Assembly (NCBI GenBank): GCA_002778195.1
Contig: PCDI01000002.1
Span: 3,237,234 to 3,301,233 of the forward strand
DNA length: 64,000 nt
From: Raffaelea ambrosiae
Lineage: Eukaryota > Ascomycota > Sordariomycetes > Ophiostomatales > Ophiostomataceae
Direction of reading: 5' to 3'
The notes beneath the pieces are model-generated. The model saw nothing but the letters and a program-made list of their open reading frames with translations, was not told the origin of the DNA and did no database searches. Made by a program: the position numbers and the translations under genes. Numbering within the stretch: the first letter of the stretch is position 1; each line of letters opens with the position of its first letter. This document shows positions 59,801 to 64,000 of this stretch, piece after piece.

Positions 59801-62800
59801 CTTGCGGTCACGATTCTTCACCGGGAATATTCACACGGGAGAGGAATGCCAAAACTATGGCTTCCAGAAGACGGTCGGTCTTCGCTGGTTGAAGCCCACA
59901 GCACACGGGACCGCCTCGTCAGCACCATGGTTGCTCAGTCGAGCAGCAGGTTGCGGGAGCAAAACGATGAAACATGGGAGATCAATGCGGTCCCAGCGCC
60001 CATGCCCGGGACAGAACCAGAAGGCCGTCGCCCACACAGAACTACCATGTAGAAGCCGCGTGTTATCGGACGAAATCCCCCCCCCAAAACCCTCGACTAT
60101 GGTAAGCAACCATCTCACATAGTACCTCCGATTCTCGCCTGCAACTACTGGCAGCGAAAGACACTAGGCTGCGGCACAACTCGGCCTGCCGGAAGTCCTC
60201 GTCTCACGCAAGGCATGACGTCGAAGGGGGTCTGTCCATTCATGAATTGCCAGTGACCGGGTATTCGCCGTTGTGTCCTGGTTCATGCACACGCTGTCCT
60301 ACCGGATGATCAGTGTCGGTCTTGTCTTCCAGTCCGAACCAACTGTCGAGCAGCCGTCCAGACTGCGCCCTGTGCTTTTTTCTTTTTGTTTTGTTTTTCC
60401 TGCTGAGCGTGCTCTGTTCATCAAATCGATGCGCAAGCCCCGGGGTACTGGGGACTGCTGCTGGCGATCCCGTCCTTCAGTGAACTAATCTGACAGCCTC
60501 AGCCCGGTGCCCCTTGTCAAGGTCGTACTGGACGGCTGAGTGTGACTGTTGGTTTTATTTTGCCCTGTTCCACTAGCCAGGACAAGTTGGTGGAGCAATA
60601 CGAGTGCGCCGTGGCTAAGGGCTATTAATTTGCAGGCGTTTCCGGCGTGTTTTTCTGCCCATCATTCCCAGGATGTCTTGCCTCGGACGAAAGTGAGCCT
60701 GGCGGATCGACGGACGAAGGCTACTTACTCGTGCGTACGACTGATCCACGCCAAAATGCCCAGCAGCCTCCCACTCAGCCTGGCCGTTCGTTGTTTGCAA
60801 ATCCTAGCATGAGTAAGCGGGACGTGCATCACGTGTTAGCCGTTGGGTAAGGGCTGGCTCTCAATCAACAACACGCGTCTTCATCCGCGCCCTTCCTATT
60901 TGCTGCCACTGGACGCCACTCGTGGCGCATTGTTTGTTCTGTACTCGTAAGATAACCAGTTTGCCAGTAGTATTATGGATCATGCTTTTGCTGTGCTGTG
61001 TATGCTGTGTGTCGCCCGATTCCGATTCAGGCACAGCGGACGCGTTCACCAACCGGCCAAGAATGGACGATCAGGCGTGGGAGCAGCGTGGGAGCAGCGT
61101 GGGAGCAGCGTGGGAGCACGGCGGTGCGACTTGTCCTGACTTGTCAGACAGCCCTGAGGCAAAATTGGGAGAGCATTGGGCACTGCTCGGCTGCTCCCCA
61201 GGGCACGACAGGGCGCTGCTAGCCGGGAAAGGATTCTGGAAGGAAGAGTGGGGAACGCGCTGCTGGCCCAATGGCAGGCTGCACTGGCACGGCATGGTGC
61301 CAGCGTTGCATGGTGTTTTAGTGCGGCCGGTGAGAAGAGGGGGTCCATGGCGGCCTTTTGCTAGCTGTCTGCTGGAACCTCGTGGCCTTGTCTGGCTGGC
61401 GAGGGAGAAGGCCGACCGGCACATTTCCAGCGAATTAGCGAGTCGGCGAATCAGCGACTAGGTGAGCACGACGGAGCGGAGAGGCACACACAGCCGTAGC
61501 AGAAGCCCCCCCTAAATGCCTCATCCGCACACGTGACTGGGGGGTGAACCAACCAGCGGGTGGTGAACGAAAAGGAGGGAAAAAAGGAAGAAGAGAATAC
61601 GGTGGAAAAGAAGGGGAGAGAAGGTGAGAGAGGAGAGAGACAACAGAAAGGGTAAAGACCTTTTGCGTTGTGCTGTCGTGGCGGTCCGAATAAGGAAGCA
61701 GCAACCCGGCAGCCATCGCGACTTCTTTCTTTTTTGGCTTGGGGGTGTGTGCAAGGGGGTTGAGGGAAATTAGTGCGATTCTGAGGCAGAAGCGCTGTGG
61801 CCAGGCCGGCGCAGCCAAACACAGAGCGCCCTAAGGACAGACAGGCTAGGCCCCGGCGGCGCCCTGTCGCGCGTGTTTGGCCCGTTTGACCCGTTTGGCC
61901 CGTTTTGCCTCGCTCAGTTTTGCGCTCGTCGTGGATTCGCCAGTCATGCGTCGATTTGTGTACCTTAATACGGGGAACGGCCTGCGCTGGAGCGGTGAAG
62001 CCCACTGGAACGGACGACCAGCCGGTTTAGGGGGGGGTGCGAGTCGGTTTCGGTCAGTTTTTTGCCAGTTTTGGTCAGTTCTGGTGTCAGAACCAGCTGT
62101 GGCGACTAGCCAGGGCCAGCCTGGACCAGCCAGGGCCGCTGCCTGCAGCACCACCAGAGCCCACTCTGCTCCCAAAGCCAATGAAGCCCCCCCCAAACAA
62201 GTATTACTCCATCGCGGCCTCTGGCTGGCCTGTCGCCCGACTGCTAGCGTCATTACAAGGCTTCCACGCTCAGCCCGGCGCTCCGGATTGGCTGGCCGTC
62301 CCCACCTGCTCCTCAGCCGTCCTCCACTCAAGTCAACCCAGCTTTCCCGCACCCACTCTTCGCGCACACAGCCTTACGCTGGCTGCTGCCCTTTTTCGCC
62401 AGAAACCGAGAGGGTCGCCGCCCCCCCTCTTCATTAAAAAAAAATATGCCCCCAAATTTGGGAAGGCAAGCCGCAACTTCCCTTTTCTTCCCTGGACCTG
62501 CTGCCTTCCTTCCCTCCTTTCGCTCCTTCCCTATTTGCCGCGCCCGCCTTCCGTCCTTTTCTGCGTCTCTTTCTTTCTTCTTTGTCTCTGCATCGTGTAT
62601 TCCTTTTTTGGGGCCGTGTCTCCTTTTTTTTTTTTTGGCGCTTCTTGTCTGTGCCTAGGCCTCGTCACCCTGCTCGCTCGCGCACCCACCGTCTCTTCAT
62701 GACCTGCTCTTCCGCCCTTTTCCGGACCGTCGGTATCAGCAAGTCTCCGTCGCATCCGCCGTCGCCCGACCGCGCCTGCCCCTGACGACACAAACACACG

Positions 62801-62866
62801 GCCACTACGCCCTCGCACAACCTCTGCACCTCCTCGACGACTCTCCCGGACACTGCTCGCCACGGC
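56835..62866. other. Six-kilobase gene-poor interval
   Basis: No convincing gene between the membrane protein and the caspase-like gene. Open frames up to 221 codons are low-complexity or lack family features. Four GCGTGGGAGCA 11-mers lie at 61075-61118 and a 9-bp GTTTGGCCC repeat at 61875-61908. The last 400 bp are a CT-rich leader of the following gene. Confidence 0.45.
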
Positions 62867-64000
62867 ATGACCATGGATCCGCCCAACAAGCGGCGCCGGC
62901 TGGCGCCCAAGCTGCCGGATCCGCCTCCCTCGGCCGCCGCCCTGCCTCCGACCCATCCGGCGCAGCCTGCCTCCGAACAGGTGAGCACAATCCACCCTCG
63001 CAGCCTCGCCTACCCCCCAATTGCCTTTCTCGTGCCTGCCTCCTGCCCCTACCAGCCGCGGCTGGCCCCCGAAGCAGACGCGCAAGCCTCTCTCGGCGCC
63101 GAGTTTGCCTCGGCCTCTTCTGCCTCCCCCCCCCNNNNNNNNNNNNNNNNNNNNATGTTGCTAACCGACTGCAAATCGCAGGCGCATCCACCCCCGACCC
63201 CGAAGCCGCCTGTCGCCGCTGACCTCCCGCCGGCACCACCTGAGCGGCAAGACTTTGAGGCCTTTGCGAAACACCTCCAGGATGCCGCCATGCACATCTA
63301 CCGCCAAGGCCAGAAACAGCCTTACGCCCACGTCTCCGCGCTGCTGCTCAAATGGGACGACGACGTCACCTCCTCCGCCGACGTGTCCTCGCTCGAGCGC
63401 GTCCTGCGCGACCGTTACAACTTCCACACCGAGCGCTGGGGCATTCCCGCCGTCCCCAACCCGAGCGCCAAGCTGAGCGCGCGCATCGCCGACTTTCTGA
63501 ACCAGGCTGGCGCCGACCACCTGCTAATTATCTACTATGTCGGCCACAGCTACAACGGCCCGGACAACCAGCTGTATTGGGCTTGGTGAGTGTTTTCCCC
63601 GTCTTCTTTCCGGTGGTCGGTTTTCTTTTGGGCCCTCTGCACGGCTGCCTGGCTTTTGCTGGGCGTCCAGTGCTGGCTCCACCAGTTCTGCGGTACCGCT
63701 CGTGTCAGCCCAGATGGGAGGAGAAACACCAGCTAGCGCCTGTTGCCTTGCGCCACGACGCCCGTCCAGACCGCCGGTCTCCCCAACGAGCAAATACTAA
63801 CGCTTGCCAATGCAGCAATGTGCGGGACGACTCGCCCAAGGTCAAGTGGGACGGCGTGCGCTGCTTGTTTGAGGACGCGCAGTCCGATATCCTGCTCCTG
63901 CTGGACAGCTGCGCCTCCAAGGACACCCCCATCGCTGGCAGCCATGGAGCCAAGCAAGTCATAGCTGCGTGCACGCCAGAAGGCAACTCGCGCGAGCCCG
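62867..64000 (+). CDS. Caspase-like (peptidase C14) domain protein (5' part)
   Basis: Partial at the right edge. Exons: 62867-62980, 63182-63585 and 63816 onward, in frame. Intron 1 (GTGAGC...TCGCAG) contains a 20-N gap (63135-63154), so its exact content is unknown. Intron 2 is GTGAGT...ATGCAG. A basic N-terminus (NKRRRLAPK) and a Pro-rich linker lead to a caspase-fold p20 segment. The predicted catalytic His is in LIIYYVGHSYNGP (about residue 160) and Cys in LLLLDSCAS (about residue 204), with QLYWACNVRDDSPKVKWDGV between them. This matches the caspase-like domain that in filamentous fungi often precedes other modules, sometimes NACHT/TPR-type. What follows is outside the window. Protease activity is plausible but not shown. 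An in-frame ATG at 62873 is an alternative start. Confidence 0.8.

Overview
This window is genomic DNA from a filamentous ascomycete, most likely a Sordariomycete. The genes are GC-rich and carry short introns with GTRNGT donors and CTAAC/CTGAC-like branch sites. The gene families are those of Pezizomycotina: LaeA-like methyltransferases, a Zn2Cys6 factor with a PF11951-type domain, F-box and HET-type proteins, a fungal caspase-like domain, Fta4 and UPF0390. Genus cannot be read from the sequence. All functions rest on motif recognition by eye. Splice models were checked for frame closure but not against transcripts. Single-N positions (5640, 40102) and two N gaps (50950-50984, 63135-63154) show a draft assembly.

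Layout, left to right. The 5' end of an Age2/SMAP-type ArfGAP gene runs off the left edge (1-400, minus). A LaeA-like methyltransferase lies at 3042-4662 (minus), followed by 5 kb without a recognisable gene. A PLP-dependent decarboxylase (9778-11913, plus) leads into a housekeeping block: UPF0390 small basic protein, kinetochore subunit Fta4, a small acidic hypothetical protein, MCM2, a UBR7/Mlo2-like ubiquitin ligase, and a conserved coiled-coil protein. MCM2 and the UBR7-like gene are divergent, and their 566-bp shared promoter holds seven CGCGT cores resembling MluI cell-cycle boxes.

From about 24.4 to 28 kb the base composition falls visibly. This lower-GC pocket carries a MYND zinc-finger gene with a 42-bp coding repeat and a small secreted protein predicted to have 12 cysteines. 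A second, six-exon LaeA-like methyltransferase (28041-29444, minus) follows. The next genes are a patatin-like protein whose GXSXG serine is replaced by glycine (32411-34499), an FAD monooxygenase (36187-37911), 5 kb of gene-poor DNA, a Zn2Cys6 transcription factor (43227-46730), a six-exon F-box protein (47601-50419, minus) and a tRNA-Lys(CTT).

The right part holds HET-domain gene remnants with broken frames (about 51082-52024, minus), a MATE transporter (53330-55013), a multi-spanning membrane protein with two in-frame TAG codons (55636-56834), 6 kb of gene-poor DNA, and the 5' end of a caspase-like gene that runs off the right edge.

There is no operon-like logic. Two themes stand out: core cell-cycle and chromosome genes (MCM2, Fta4) between 12 and 24 kb, and accessory genes on both sides (LaeA-like pair, secreted cysteine-rich protein, HET remnant, caspase-like protein). 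The strongest candidates for something undescribed are the 12-cysteine secreted protein and the patatin-fold protein lacking its nucleophile.
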